DNA from: Avisuccinivibrio sp964424565
GTDB lineage: Bacteria; Pseudomonadota; Gammaproteobacteria; Enterobacterales; Succinivibrionaceae
Reading direction: 5' to 3'
NCBI GenBank assembly: GCA_964424565.1
Contig: CAYRIZ010000035.1
Span: 1-21,239 of the forward strand
DNA: 21,239 nt
Below the pieces are notes generated by a model. It was not told the origin of the DNA and searched no databases. It saw only the letters and a list, made by a program, of their open reading frames with translations. Shown here piece by piece: positions 1-7,152 of the stretch; the first letter of the stretch is position 1; each line of letters starts with the position of its first letter. Position numbers and translations under genes: made by a program.

Positions 1-54
1 AAAAGTCAGATTGAGCTGCAAAAAGGGCCATCAACAAAATTCTGAGAAGGACCT

Positions 55-83
55 TCTTCTTTTCTGCGGCGCAGAAAAGAAGA
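55..83. repeat. 13-bp perfect hairpin
   Basis: The left arm at 55-67 ends in TTCTTTTCTGC and the right arm at 71-83 is its reverse complement, with a GGC loop. It lies about 200 nt past the stop of the minus-strand operon. Neither strand has a clean U tract directly after the stem, so calling it a back-up terminator is an inference. Nothing coding was recognised in 1-285. Confidence 0.5.
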
Positions 84-185
84 GCCGCGGCCTTGCTTAA
101 GGCTGTGAAGGCCAGGAGAATGGCGGATTCAGGGGATCGGGGGCATTCAGGCAGCCATGACGCCCGGAGTCTCTGCCGCCTGAGA

Positions 186-254
186 AAATTACGCCGCCTG
201 CAGTCAGGGGCTGGCTGACGGAAGGTTTCCGTCCTGTCCCCCGCCGCAGGCGGC
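186..254 (-). terminator. Candidate terminator of the ATP-grasp/M14 operon
   Basis: Downstream of the last M14 gene, arms of 9 bp pair between 246-254 and 193-201 (GCCGCCTGC with GCAGGCGGC). They enclose a smaller 7-bp hairpin at 217-233 (GACGGAA/TTCCGTC). On the minus strand the outer stem is followed by GTAATTTTC. The long enclosed sequence is atypical for a rho-independent terminator, but the position and the U-rich tail fit. Confidence 0.45.
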
Positions 255-285
255 CTGGCGCTGCCGCGCGTGCTCTGCTTGCTGT

Positions 286-1206
286 TTAGACTATCTTGTA
301 GAGCACGGTGTTCTGCAGGGCCAGCGGCTTGTCATAGGAGAAGAAGATGGTGCCGGCATGAGGGGCCTTGATGCTGTGGATGATCTCACTGGTGTAGGGA
401 TCGAGAATATGGGCCAGGACCTCACCTTCATCCACCTCAGCGCCTGCTCCCTTGATCTTGTAAAAGACACCGGCTGCCGTAGCCTTGACGTTATTCAGGT
501 CATGATCGCGGATTAAGGCCGGTGCAAAGCCCGGTCTCTGCGGGGTCTTGATCAGACCGGCCTGATGCATAAAGCGCAGGATGGCCGTGCAGGCTTCACT
601 GGTACGCTGCAGCGACAGATCATACTGATGACCGGCATACAGGGAGAAAGCCTTGGTCTCCCAGACCTGCCAGTTGTAGTTCAATATGGTGGTGTCAAAA
701 GGACGCGGGCTTTTGACATAGATATAAGGCAGACCAAACCAGGCGGCTTCCTGCTCCGGCTGATAGCCTGTTTCCATCATGCGTATATGCGGGATAAAGG
801 AGCCGGGGACGTAGTAGCTGGCCAGCTGAATGCCGAACTCAAAGTCCTTGATGTTCTCAAACAGGGCAGCAGCAATGCGCTGTGTGGTCTCACCCTCGGA
901 ATAGCCGGGGAACATGCGGTTGATGTCCGTGCCGTCCATGGCCCAGAAGCGCTGCCCTATGTTCATGGAGAAATGATTGGCATTGGGGATAATCAAAATC
1001 TCATGATCGGCTGCCAGCTCGCCTTCCCTTTCCATACGGCTTAAGATCTTGACCATCTGGGCGCAGATAAACTGCTGCTCTATTTCATCACCGCGCAGGG
1101 CGCCGATAATGGCCAGGCTCTTCTCGCCGCTGCCAAAGGAAAAACCCTGAATTTTAAAATCATCGCGCAGCGGTGAGCGCATCTGAAAAAGAATCTGCTG
1201 TCTCAT
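286..1206 (-). CDS. M14-family AstE/AspA-like protein lacking catalytic residues (probable pseudoenzyme)
   Basis: This 306-residue protein has the layout of the succinylglutamate desuccinylase/aspartoacylase family: an N-terminal carboxypeptidase-like domain and, from about residue 225, a C-terminal lipoyl-like beta domain. The family zinc motif HGDE reads RGDE here (Arg38, Glu41 kept). The segment that should carry the second zinc histidine reads GIQLASYY (residues 125-132) with no His. The expected catalytic Glu is Lys165 in YIYVKSP. The substrate-side motif DINR (94-97) is kept. The intact upstream paralogue has all of these residues. The ATG directly follows the upstream TAA and has a GAGGAG ribosome site, so the two are translationally coupled. 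The frame is full length, which argues against simple decay. I infer a non-catalytic partner or binding protein. Confidence 0.85.
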   Translation of the reverse strand: MRQQILFQMRSPLRDDFKIQGFSFGSGEKSLAIIGALRGDEIEQQFICAQMVKILSRMEREGELAADHEILIIPNANHFSMNIGQRFWAMDGTDINRMFPGYSEGETTQRIAAALFENIKDFEFGIQLASYYVPGSFIPHIRMMETGYQPEQEAAWFGLPYIYVKSPRPFDTTILNYNWQVWETKAFSLYAGHQYDLSLQRTSEACTAILRFMHQAGLIKTPQRPGFAPALIRDHDLNNVKATAAGVFYKIKGAGAEVDEGEVLAHILDPYTSEIIHSIKAPHAGTIFFSYDKPLALQNTVLYKIV

Positions 1207-2196
1207 TTATTTCTCCTCGGCTTCCGGCTGATGAATACGGGCAATTAAAGAGCCTTCATAGACTATAGGATAGGCCCTGATGGTAAAGAGATAACCGGAC
1301 ACGGGAGCGGTGATCTCATTTAAGACCTTACCGGTCAGGGCACTGACTATTTCACCCAGCACCTGCCCTTTTTCCACCTGGCAGCCGTTGCGGATCTCAG
1401 TTAAAAATACGCCTGAGGCGGCGGCATTGATAAAGCAGACCTGCGGACCCTTGGAGATCACAGGGGTGCGGATCTCCACCTCCCCGCCCTCGGCGCTGCC
1501 GTAAGGGCCGGCGGCGGACAGAGGTCCCTGCCACATGTCCATGTGGCGCAGCAGATTGAGGATGCCGGTGGTCAGCTGCCGGCCCAGCCCGTGATTGATG
1601 CGCATGCCCACGCCCATCTCCACCACCATGCAGGGGGTGCCGGTGACATTGAGCGAATAGGCCAGAGTGGACTCCAGTACCGTAGCCGACTCGTGGATCC
1701 AGATGAAGTCCATGTTCAGCTTTAAGGACAAAGGCAGCAGCGTGTCGGCGGTAAGCTCATTGATACGCACCTGCGGCACCTCGCGCAGAAAGATATTGCT
1801 CGAGTGAATATCAATGACCATATCGGCACCGCGCAGATCCTGCATAATGGCATAGGCGCTGTTTTCGGCCATGGTGCCTTCCGCACCGCCGGGGAAGATG
1901 CGGTTCATGTCCAGATCGAAGCCCGGGATGCCGCGCATAATGGAATCCATGCCCAGGGGATTGAGGCAGGGATAAACCTCCACCACACCGCTAAGCTGAT
2001 CCAAATTCTCCTGCAGAATGCGGTTTAAGGCATAGCAGACAAACTGTCCTTCCAGCTCATCACCGTGGGTACCGGTGACTATGCATACCCTTTTGCCGCG
2101 TCCGGCGGCATTACCCCGGCCGGTAATGGTGTTCTTTTTGATAAGCAGGCGCTCATCTACGGCCAGCGCCGTTGATACTATACTTTTTACTGTCAT
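1207..2196 (-). CDS. M14-family succinylglutamate desuccinylase/aspartoacylase-like zinc hydrolase
   Basis: This is a 329-residue zinc-dependent amidohydrolase or carboxypeptidase of the AstE/AspA family. The zinc ligands are visible as His44 and Glu47 in GTHGDE and His131 in VIDIHSS. DMNR (96-99) matches the substrate-binding DLNR motif, and Glu193 in VVEMGVG is the expected catalytic glutamate. From about residue 245 there is a lipoyl-like C-terminal domain (VEKGQVLGEI, then ITAPVSGYL). It starts 9 bp after the transglutaminase-like gene, with AAGGAT overlapping that gene's stop, and abuts a degenerate paralogue. Next to ATP-grasp and transglutaminase genes, a role in hydrolysing an acyl-amino acid or a peptide tag is more likely than arginine catabolism. 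The substrate is unknown. Confidence 0.88.
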   Translation of the reverse strand: MTVKSIVSTALAVDERLLIKKNTITGRGNAAGRGKRVCIVTGTHGDELEGQFVCYALNRILQENLDQLSGVVEVYPCLNPLGMDSIMRGIPGFDLDMNRIFPGGAEGTMAENSAYAIMQDLRGADMVIDIHSSNIFLREVPQVRINELTADTLLPLSLKLNMDFIWIHESATVLESTLAYSLNVTGTPCMVVEMGVGMRINHGLGRQLTTGILNLLRHMDMWQGPLSAAGPYGSAEGGEVEIRTPVISKGPQVCFINAAASGVFLTEIRNGCQVEKGQVLGEIVSALTGKVLNEITAPVSGYLFTIRAYPIVYEGSLIARIHQPEAEEK

Positions 2197-2205
2197 TTGC
2201 GATCC

Positions 2206-3000
2206 TTAACAACGCTGCAGACTGACGCTGATGCTGCAGCTCTCCTGTGTAAAGCCCCGAAAACAGCCGCGGTTGACCGGGCAGTCCGCCCCGTCACGGC
2301 CGTGGGCTGTTTTGACACAGCCAAAATCCACCGTGCGGTTGTGCGTGGGATCTATCCCTCGCCACCTGCCGCCGCAGAACACTTCCACCCAGGCATGAGT
2401 GTGCCCCTCACCCTCGAGAAAACCTGCCGCATAGCGGGCGCCAATGCCGCAGAGGCGGCACAGCACAATCAAAATCTGCGCATAATCCTGGCACACTCCC
2501 TGCCCGCCGGCAAAGGCCTCAGCCGCCGGGGTGTCATGACTGGTGCTGCCTGGCACATAGCGCATGCGCTCAAACAAGGCGGCGCTCAGGTACTGCGCCC
2601 GCGCCAGCTCGTCCTGATGCTCTAAGAATTTTCCCCTGAGGCTGTCGGCAAAGGCCCGCAGGGCGGCATCCGGTCTGGTCAGGCGGCCGGGATGGAGATA
2701 AAGGGGATGAAAATCCGCTCCGTCTGCGGCATAAGGAGTGCACTCCACCAGGCCGGAAGCGCTGTAGGCAAAACATATATGCGGTGCCCTGACGGAGCCA
2801 AACTGCACCCTGCTGCCAAAGCCGTCCGTGGCATGCAGTAATGTGCAGGGCGGAAACACCGTCAGCTCTTCTTGTTTTATGGTACAGCAGGCAGAAGGCA
2901 GAGGCAGAGCTCTTAACTTGAAAAAGTGCATGGCCACCGGCAGGCTGAAACAGCTTGCGGTCTGATAGGAAAAACGATAGGTTTTGGCTGTATCTGCCAT
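2206..3000 (-). CDS. Transglutaminase-like cysteine peptidase
   Basis: This 264-residue protein shows the transglutaminase-like triad in order: Cys in GQGVCQDYAQ, His in HTHAWVEVF, and Asp in RGIDPTHN. A beta-rich N-terminal segment precedes the catalytic core, as in the bacterial proteins found next to alpha-E and ATP-grasp genes. No signal peptide or membrane segment is evident, so it should be cytoplasmic. The ATG has a GGAG ribosome site 8 nt upstream. Known relatives act as peptidases or amide-bond-processing enzymes, so I infer hydrolysis or transfer on the product of the ATP-grasp enzyme. A 160-bp gap separates it from the alpha-E gene. Confidence 0.88.
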   Translation of the reverse strand: MADTAKTYRFSYQTASCFSLPVAMHFFKLRALPLPSACCTIKQEELTVFPPCTLLHATDGFGSRVQFGSVRAPHICFAYSASGLVECTPYAADGADFHPLYLHPGRLTRPDAALRAFADSLRGKFLEHQDELARAQYLSAALFERMRYVPGSTSHDTPAAEAFAGGQGVCQDYAQILIVLCRLCGIGARYAAGFLEGEGHTHAWVEVFCGGRWRGIDPTHNRTVDFGCVKTAHGRDGADCPVNRGCFRGFTQESCSISVSLQRC

Positions 3001-3160
3001 GACTGCAGCTCCGGTTGAGTGTCTGTGTGCAGTTCTCCCGCCGGCAGGTCCGGGGCCGGTACCCTGAGGTGGCAGGAGAACTGAAAAAAGCAGTCCTCCC
3101 GCAGGCCGGCACCGCTGTTTTGGTGCAGTACCGGCTTTGGGAGGAGGTCTGGCGGGTGAG
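3001..3160 (-). other. Structured 160-bp gap inside the operon
   Basis: No convincing gene is present. Two hairpins can be drawn: 3075-3099 (9-bp arms with one mismatch, A-rich loop) and 3105-3135 (GCCGG/CCGGC outer stem and CACC/GGTG inner stem with a bulge). Neither is followed by a U tract on the minus strand. They may set expression or RNA stability between the alpha-E gene and the three distal genes. Confidence 0.35.
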
Positions 3161-3865
3161 TTAAATTTTCACCAGGCGGCCGATCAGGCTTAAAATTTCC
3201 GCGCGGTCGCGCTTTAAGCTTTCATCATCGGCTCCAGTCAGCAGTTCATTTAAGCGCTCGGAGGCTTCCTGATTGAACAGCTCGCTCTCCCGCTCCTGAC
3301 ATTCCTGCAGGCGGCCGTAGATCTCCAGAATGCGCTCTGCCGGATAATCAAAGCGCAGGTGCATATCCAGGCTCTCCAGGTGGCGGCCTATGTTGATGAT
3401 GTCGCGTATGCTCAGCACGCAGACACGCTCATAGACGCAGCCGAAGAAGGCCAGCATATAGTCGGTGACCGGCTGCAGCTCCAGAATGCTGCAGCTGTTC
3501 TTCAGGGCACTTCTTTCCACCAGGCTCATGGACAGCTGAATATAGGCCAGGCTCTCGCTCTTGATTTCCTCGCGCAGCACTATGCCGTTGTCATGGGCAT
3601 AGATCAGCTGGCAGAGCAGTGAACCCGGGTTGTTTCTGTCATAGAGCTGGGCAAAGTAGAAGCTCTCCGGAGTGTCATCGGGTGACGGCAGCGTACCCAG
3701 TTTCTGATAGTAGCCGGCCACATCAGGCAGCAGGCGGTGATCGATCAATTCGTCGCTGATGCGGCGCAGAAAGTGCAGGCTCAAATAGACCCGCTCGGCA
3801 TAGCGCCCCAGCCAGAACAGATGATTGGCCTTGAGCGCGGAAATAGTTCCAAATTTTTCTGACAT
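3161..3865 (-). CDS. Alpha-E (DUF403) domain protein
   Basis: This 234-residue helical protein has the alpha-E signature near the N terminus (ANHLFWLGRYAERVYLSL) and the internal conserved stretch NGIVLREEIKSESL. DUF403 proteins are usually around 300 residues, so this copy is short, but both ends look natural. The family has no proven catalytic activity and is found almost always with the circularly permuted ATP-grasp protein, often with a transglutaminase. It starts 9 bp after the ATP-grasp stop, and its AAGGAT ribosome site overlaps that stop codon. It is presumably a partner or scaffold of the ATP-grasp enzyme. Confidence 0.85.
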   Translation of the reverse strand: MSEKFGTISALKANHLFWLGRYAERVYLSLHFLRRISDELIDHRLLPDVAGYYQKLGTLPSPDDTPESFYFAQLYDRNNPGSLLCQLIYAHDNGIVLREEIKSESLAYIQLSMSLVERSALKNSCSILELQPVTDYMLAFFGCVYERVCVLSIRDIINIGRHLESLDMHLRFDYPAERILEIYGRLQECQERESELFNQEASERLNELLTGADDESLKRDRAEILSLIGRLVKI

Positions 3866-3874
3866 GACAAATCC

Positions 3875-5191
3875 TTATTCGTTCATAACCCAGGTGTCCT
3901 TGAAGCCGCCGCCCTGTGAGGAGTTGACCACAAAGCTGTTGGGATTGCGCGAGAAGCGGGTAAGACCGCTCTTCCACACCACCGTATCCTCGGCAGTGAT
4001 CACAAAGGCGCGCAGATCGGCCTTGCGCTCCACCCTTTCATTGCCTTCAATAATGGGCAGATCCTTGAAATCTATGACTTCCTGGGCAATAAAACGGCGC
4101 GGCTCATTGAAGATATGGCAGCGCAGTTTTTCCAGCTCATCAGGAGGCAGATTGCGTCCGAAGACCACGCCGTAGCCGCCGGCTTCACTGACGTCCTTGA
4201 TCACCATTTCGCCCAAGTGGGCCATGATGTAGTCAAAATCTTCCTTATAGTAAGGCAGATAAGTAGGAGCATTGGACAGCAGCGGCTTTTCATTGAGGTA
4301 GTACTCAATCATCTTGGGCACAAAGTAGTAAATGCCCTTGTCGTCAGCCGCACCGTTGCCCAGAGCATTGATCAGGGCTACGGTGCCGCGGCGGCAGGCT
4401 TCCAGCAGATTGGGTACGCCCAGCAGCGAGCTCGGCTCAAAGGCCAGGGGATCCAAATACTCATCGCTGACGCGGCGGTAAATGGCGCCCACGCGCTTTC
4501 TCTCGTCAAACAGGCCCGTATACCACACGCAGCCGTCATCCACCATCAGATCACCGGGGAAGGCCAGCACGGAGCCGGTCTTTTCGGCCAGATAGGAATG
4601 CTCAAAGAAGGCGCTGTTGTAGCGGCCGGGGGTCAGCACCACATTGATGCCACGTCCTTCATTGACATAGTCCATCATGTGCCGCAGCAGCTGCGGATAG
4701 TCGCGGTTGTCGGCCACGTGGCTGCTGCTGAAGGTCTCCGGGCTGACCTTGCGGGTAATGGTGCGGGCAATCATGGGGTAGGAAGCACCAGAAGGGATGC
4801 GCAGATTGTCCTCTAAGATATACCACTTGTCATCCTTGCCCTGAACCAGATCGATGCCGGCTATGTGGGCGTAGATCCCGCGCGGGGGATTGATGCCGCG
4901 GCACTCGGGCATGTAGTCCTTGGCAGCATAGACAAAATCCTCCGGCACGATGCCGTCCTTTAAAATTTCACCGTCATGATAGATATCAAACAAAAACTTG
5001 TTTAAGGCTTTGACGCGCTGCTTTAAGCCGCGCTCGAGCAGGTCCCAGTCAGTCTTTGAGATCACACGGGGGATGGAATCAAAAGGAAACAGCTGTTCGT
5101 TGAAGATTCCGTTTTTATATACACCAAAGCGTACCCCGAAGCGTTCCAGCCACTGATTTACAGTATCTCGGCTCTTTACAATATTATCCAT
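3875..5191 (-). CDS. Circularly permuted ATP-grasp type 2 protein (DUF404/DUF407)
   Basis: This 438-residue protein matches the circularly permuted ATP-grasp family. Characteristic pieces are PPRGIYAHIAGIDLVQ, WYILEDNLRIPSGASYP (about residues 123-139), VLTPGRYNSAFFEHSYLA, YRRVSDEYLDPL, GNGAADDKGIYYFVPKMIEYYL, VIKDVSEAGGYGVVFG and the terminal SSQGGGFKDTWV. The family is predicted to be an ATP-dependent carboxylate-amine ligase. It is the first gene of the operon, and its ATG has a strong AGGAGG site 6 nt upstream. With the alpha-E, transglutaminase and M14 genes, it would build an amide or peptide that the later enzymes process. Substrates are unknown. Confidence 0.92.
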   Translation of the reverse strand: MDNIVKSRDTVNQWLERFGVRFGVYKNGIFNEQLFPFDSIPRVISKTDWDLLERGLKQRVKALNKFLFDIYHDGEILKDGIVPEDFVYAAKDYMPECRGINPPRGIYAHIAGIDLVQGKDDKWYILEDNLRIPSGASYPMIARTITRKVSPETFSSSHVADNRDYPQLLRHMMDYVNEGRGINVVLTPGRYNSAFFEHSYLAEKTGSVLAFPGDLMVDDGCVWYTGLFDERKRVGAIYRRVSDEYLDPLAFEPSSLLGVPNLLEACRRGTVALINALGNGAADDKGIYYFVPKMIEYYLNEKPLLSNAPTYLPYYKEDFDYIMAHLGEMVIKDVSEAGGYGVVFGRNLPPDELEKLRCHIFNEPRRFIAQEVIDFKDLPIIEGNERVERKADLRAFVITAEDTVVWKSGLTRFSRNPNSFVVNSSQGGGFKDTWVMNE

Positions 5192-5291
5192 GGCTGTCCT
5201 CCTGCCATTGTGTCTGCAGTAAACACTTTTGTTGTCTCACTCTCCCATGCAGCCGCTGTCTGCCCAGAAGGCCGGCGGCGGTGCTCAAACC

Positions 5292-5319
5292 GATATAAGA
5301 TTTACGATCGATCTTACAA
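5292..5319 (-). promoter_or_regulatory. Candidate promoter and operator for the ATP-grasp operon
   Basis: Read on the minus strand, TTGTAA (5319-5314) is followed after 16 bp by TATATC (5297-5292), about 100 nt before the ATP-grasp start. The inverted repeat TAAGAT/ATCTTA (5296-5301 and 5311-5316) lies across the -10 to -35 interval and contains CGATCG, so a repressor could sit there. A second inverted repeat further upstream pairs ATGCTGCA (5326-5333) with TGCAGCAT (5354-5361). Confidence 0.4.
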
Positions 5320-5492
5320 AAGAAAATGCTGCATAAGCAGGCACGCCCTTTTTTGCAGCATTGGGGCAAATAAACGCTCCAAATTAAGGCATAAAATACC
5401 TGCCTTTGCCTCCGGACGGTATTTTGTGCCCCTTTTCGGCCTCAGGGGCCTGCAAAACGCAGTCATCTTACTGCATGATACCACTGCCGGCT

Positions 5493-5502
5493 CAAACGTT
5501 TG
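5493..5502. promoter_or_regulatory. LacI/RbsR-type operator-like palindrome
   Basis: CAAACGTTTG is a perfect 10-bp palindrome with the central CG typical of LacI-family operators, and resembles the core of RbsR sites (GAAACGTTTC). It lies about 220 bp upstream of the ribokinase start. No LacI-family gene is in the window, so the binder would be encoded elsewhere. Confidence 0.4.
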
Positions 5503-5513
5503 CGAAAATAACG

Positions 5514-5535
5514 AAGCTTTATCAAAGCTTTATCA
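5514..5535 (+). repeat. Exact 11-bp tandem direct repeat (AAGCTTTATCA twice)
   Basis: Two contiguous identical copies occupy 5514-5524 and 5525-5535, one helical turn apart, upstream of rbsK. The TTTATCA core recurs as the inverted pair at 8607-8628 upstream of the ABC operon. This suggests a shared regulator such as the AraC-family protein encoded between them. Confidence 0.5.
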
Positions 5536-5721
5536 TGGTGCTTTTTTGATCACAAAAAAGGCAGACCGCCCGGGGCTCCAAAGCGAACTGAGGCTGTGAT
5601 CGGTCTCGTATTTTTGTCCCTGCCGCCGCCTGACTGCTTGCACCAGTGGGCAGTACAGCTACAATCAAACATCATCTGCCGCGCTGACCAGAGGAATTTT
5701 TCCAGTCTGGAGGACTGTCTC

Positions 5722-6657
5722 ATGCCAAAAATCTTAAATTACGGATCGCTCAATCTCGACTATGTCTACAGCGTCGATCATTTTGTGCAGCCAGGGGAAA
5801 CCCTGGCGGCTTCCGCCCGCACCATTTTCGCCGGCGGCAAGGGCCTAAATCAGTCGGTAGCCCTCGCCCGCGCCGGCGGTGAGGTCTATCACGCCGGCGC
5901 CGTGGGACGAGACGACTCCCAGGTGCTGCAGGAGGAGCTGCGGGCAGCCGGCATCAGGGCTGATTTTCTGCAGCTGCGCGACGGCCCCAGCGGACACACC
6001 ATCATACAGGTGGACCAAAACGGCCGTAACTGCATCCTGCTCTTTGGCGGGGCCAATCAAAGCATTACCCGGGAGGAAATAGATCACACCCTGTCCTTTT
6101 TTGCGCCCGGGGATTACCTCATACTGCAGAACGAAATCAATGAAATCCCTTATTTGATCGCGCAGGGAGCCAGCCGCGGCCTGCAGGTCTGCTTTAATGT
6201 TTCGCCCTTTACCCCCGATTTGCTGCAGCTGCCGCTGGAGAGATGTCATCTGCTGGTGGTCAATGAAATTGAAGGATCTGCCATGGCCGGGCTGTCCCCG
6301 CAGGACGAGCCTGAGGTTATCCTTCAGGGTCTGACCGCCCGCTTCCCGGCTTCCATTTTGGTGCTCACCCTGGGCGTGCGCGGCTCCATACTGCAGGAGC
6401 CGGGACGTGCTGCGGTCTGCTGCCGCTCCTTTAAGGTCAAGGCCGTGGACACCACTGCCGCCGGCGATACCTTTCTGGGCTTTTTGATCGCCTCCCTAAG
6501 CCGCGGGCTGGACGGAGCTGCGGCCATGCAGACGGCCACTGCCGCCTCGGCCCTGGCGATAACCCGTCACGGGGCCTGCCCGTCCATTCCCACCTGGGCG
6601 GAAGTGCAGCAGTTTTTAAGTAGCCGGGGCGAACAGGTACTGACCGAGCAGCTCTGA
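5722..6657 (+). CDS. rbsK: Ribokinase (PfkB family)
   Basis: This 311-residue PfkB sugar kinase phosphorylates D-ribose to ribose 5-phosphate. Visible features are GSLNLDYV near the N terminus, the substrate-binding GGKGLNQ (38-44), LLFGGANQSI (107-116), and the catalytic and anion-hole motif TTAAGDT with Asp249. The start at 5722 is chosen because GGAGGA lies 7 nt upstream and the protein then begins at the usual family position; the longer reading from 5596 adds 42 unsupported residues. The Tyr pair in LDYVYSVD is somewhat unlike the usual ribokinase, so a related pentose is possible. It is followed 20 bp later by rbsD. Confidence 0.85.
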   Translation: MPKILNYGSLNLDYVYSVDHFVQPGETLAASARTIFAGGKGLNQSVALARAGGEVYHAGAVGRDDSQVLQEELRAAGIRADFLQLRDGPSGHTIIQVDQNGRNCILLFGGANQSITREEIDHTLSFFAPGDYLILQNEINEIPYLIAQGASRGLQVCFNVSPFTPDLLQLPLERCHLLVVNEIEGSAMAGLSPQDEPEVILQGLTARFPASILVLTLGVRGSILQEPGRAAVCCRSFKVKAVDTTAAGDTFLGFLIASLSRGLDGAAAMQTATAASALAITRHGACPSIPTWAEVQQFLSSRGEQVLTEQL

Positions 6658-6677
6658 GTTGACCTAGGAGTACCAAT

Positions 6678-7079
6678 ATGAAGAAAACAGGCTGTCTCAA
6701 CTCTGAGCTTTCCTACGTCATTGCCAAACTCGGGCACTTTGATACCCTGACCGTAGGCGACTGCGGCCTGCCGGTGCCGCCGGGGGTGCAGCGCATAGAT
6801 TTGGCCGTCACCTTTAATGTGCCGCCCTTTTGGGAGGTCTTTGCAGTCATAGCCGCGGAAGCCAAATTCCAAAAGGTCACCATAGCCGTGGAAGCCCGGG
6901 AGCAAAACCCGGATTTTTATCAGAAGATCCACTCCTGGGCTGAGGCTGAGGGCGTGGCCGTGGAGGAAGTCACTCATCAGGAATTAAAGCGGCAGTCCGC
7001 CTCCTCGGTGGCTGTGGTCCGCACCGGTGAATGCCGGCCTTACTGCAATGTGATTTTGGAATCCAATGTGTCATTTTAG
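6678..7079 (+). CDS. rbsD: D-ribose pyranase
   Basis: This 133-residue RbsD/FucU-family protein converts between beta-pyranose and furanose forms of ribose so that ribokinase can use it. It opens with MKKTGCLNSELSYVIAKLGH and ends with RTGECRPYCNVIL, both diagnostic. His20 and Asp28 sit at the known catalytic positions. His100, Lys104, Tyr122 and Asn124 correspond to the remaining ligand-contact residues, shifted by two. TAGGAG lies 7 nt before the ATG. Together with rbsK it suggests that ribose, or a ribose-like sugar, is one substrate of this locus. Confidence 0.92.
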   Translation: MKKTGCLNSELSYVIAKLGHFDTLTVGDCGLPVPPGVQRIDLAVTFNVPPFWEVFAVIAAEAKFQKVTIAVEAREQNPDFYQKIHSWAEAEGVAVEEVTHQELKRQSASSVAVVRTGECRPYCNVILESNVSF

Positions 7080-7134
7080 CGGCTGCAGCCGCGCCGGCGC
7101 CCGGGGTGTCACCGCCGCCTGCGGGCGTAATTTT
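7079..7134 (+). terminator. Structured spacer with possible terminator after rbsD
   Basis: A 14-nt perfect palindrome (GCGGCTGCAGCCGC, 7079-7092) overlaps the rbsD stop and is followed by GCGCCGGCGC. A 5-bp stem CGCCC/GGGCG (7098-7102 with 7123-7127) is then followed by TAATTTTG. The tail GCGTAATTTT resembles the one after the minus-strand operon near 186-196. Partial termination before the regulator is plausible but the stem is weak. Confidence 0.3.
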
Positions 7135-7152
7135 GCTTGAGGCAGCAGTGCA

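Larger units (their letters stand above)
5192..5721. promoter_or_regulatory. Divergent intergenic control region
   Basis: This 530-bp stretch separates the two divergent operons and is more AT-rich than the genes. Besides the separately listed elements, it holds a 20-nt inverted repeat at 5541-5560 (CTTTTTTG, ATCA, CAAAAAAG). Within it, 5539-5554 has a good right half (GATCACA) but a poor left half of a CRP-type site. I found no convincing plus-strand -10/-35 pair for rbsK. An upstream in-frame ATG at 5596 would start the ribokinase in this region, but it lacks a ribosome site and the extension is not ribokinase-like. Confidence 0.5.

Noticed and set aside
565..1044. Plus-strand open frame inside the degenerate M14 gene
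   Set aside because: It is antisense to a full-length, family-matching protein and shows no domain of its own.
286..2196. Direct role of the two M14 genes in arginine succinyltransferase (AST) catabolism
   Set aside because: No other ast genes are present, one copy lacks catalytic residues, and the neighbours are ATP-grasp and transglutaminase genes.
2570..3112. Minus-strand frame overlapping the transglutaminase start and the 160-bp gap
   Set aside because: Low-complexity, Cys/Arg-rich translation; the transglutaminase frame there has its catalytic triad and a ribosome site.
5539..5554. CRP site upstream of rbsK
   Set aside because: The right half GATCACA is good but the left half matches only at TG; kept only as a remark in the intergenic entry.
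5210..5599. 129-codon plus-strand frame in the divergent intergenic region
   Set aside because: It runs through the promoter and inverted repeats, has no family features or ribosome site, and its composition is non-coding-like.
5596..5721. N-terminal extension of ribokinase from ATG 5596
   Set aside because: There is no ribosome site and the added residues do not resemble PfkB kinases; ATG 5722 has GGAGGA and the standard family start.
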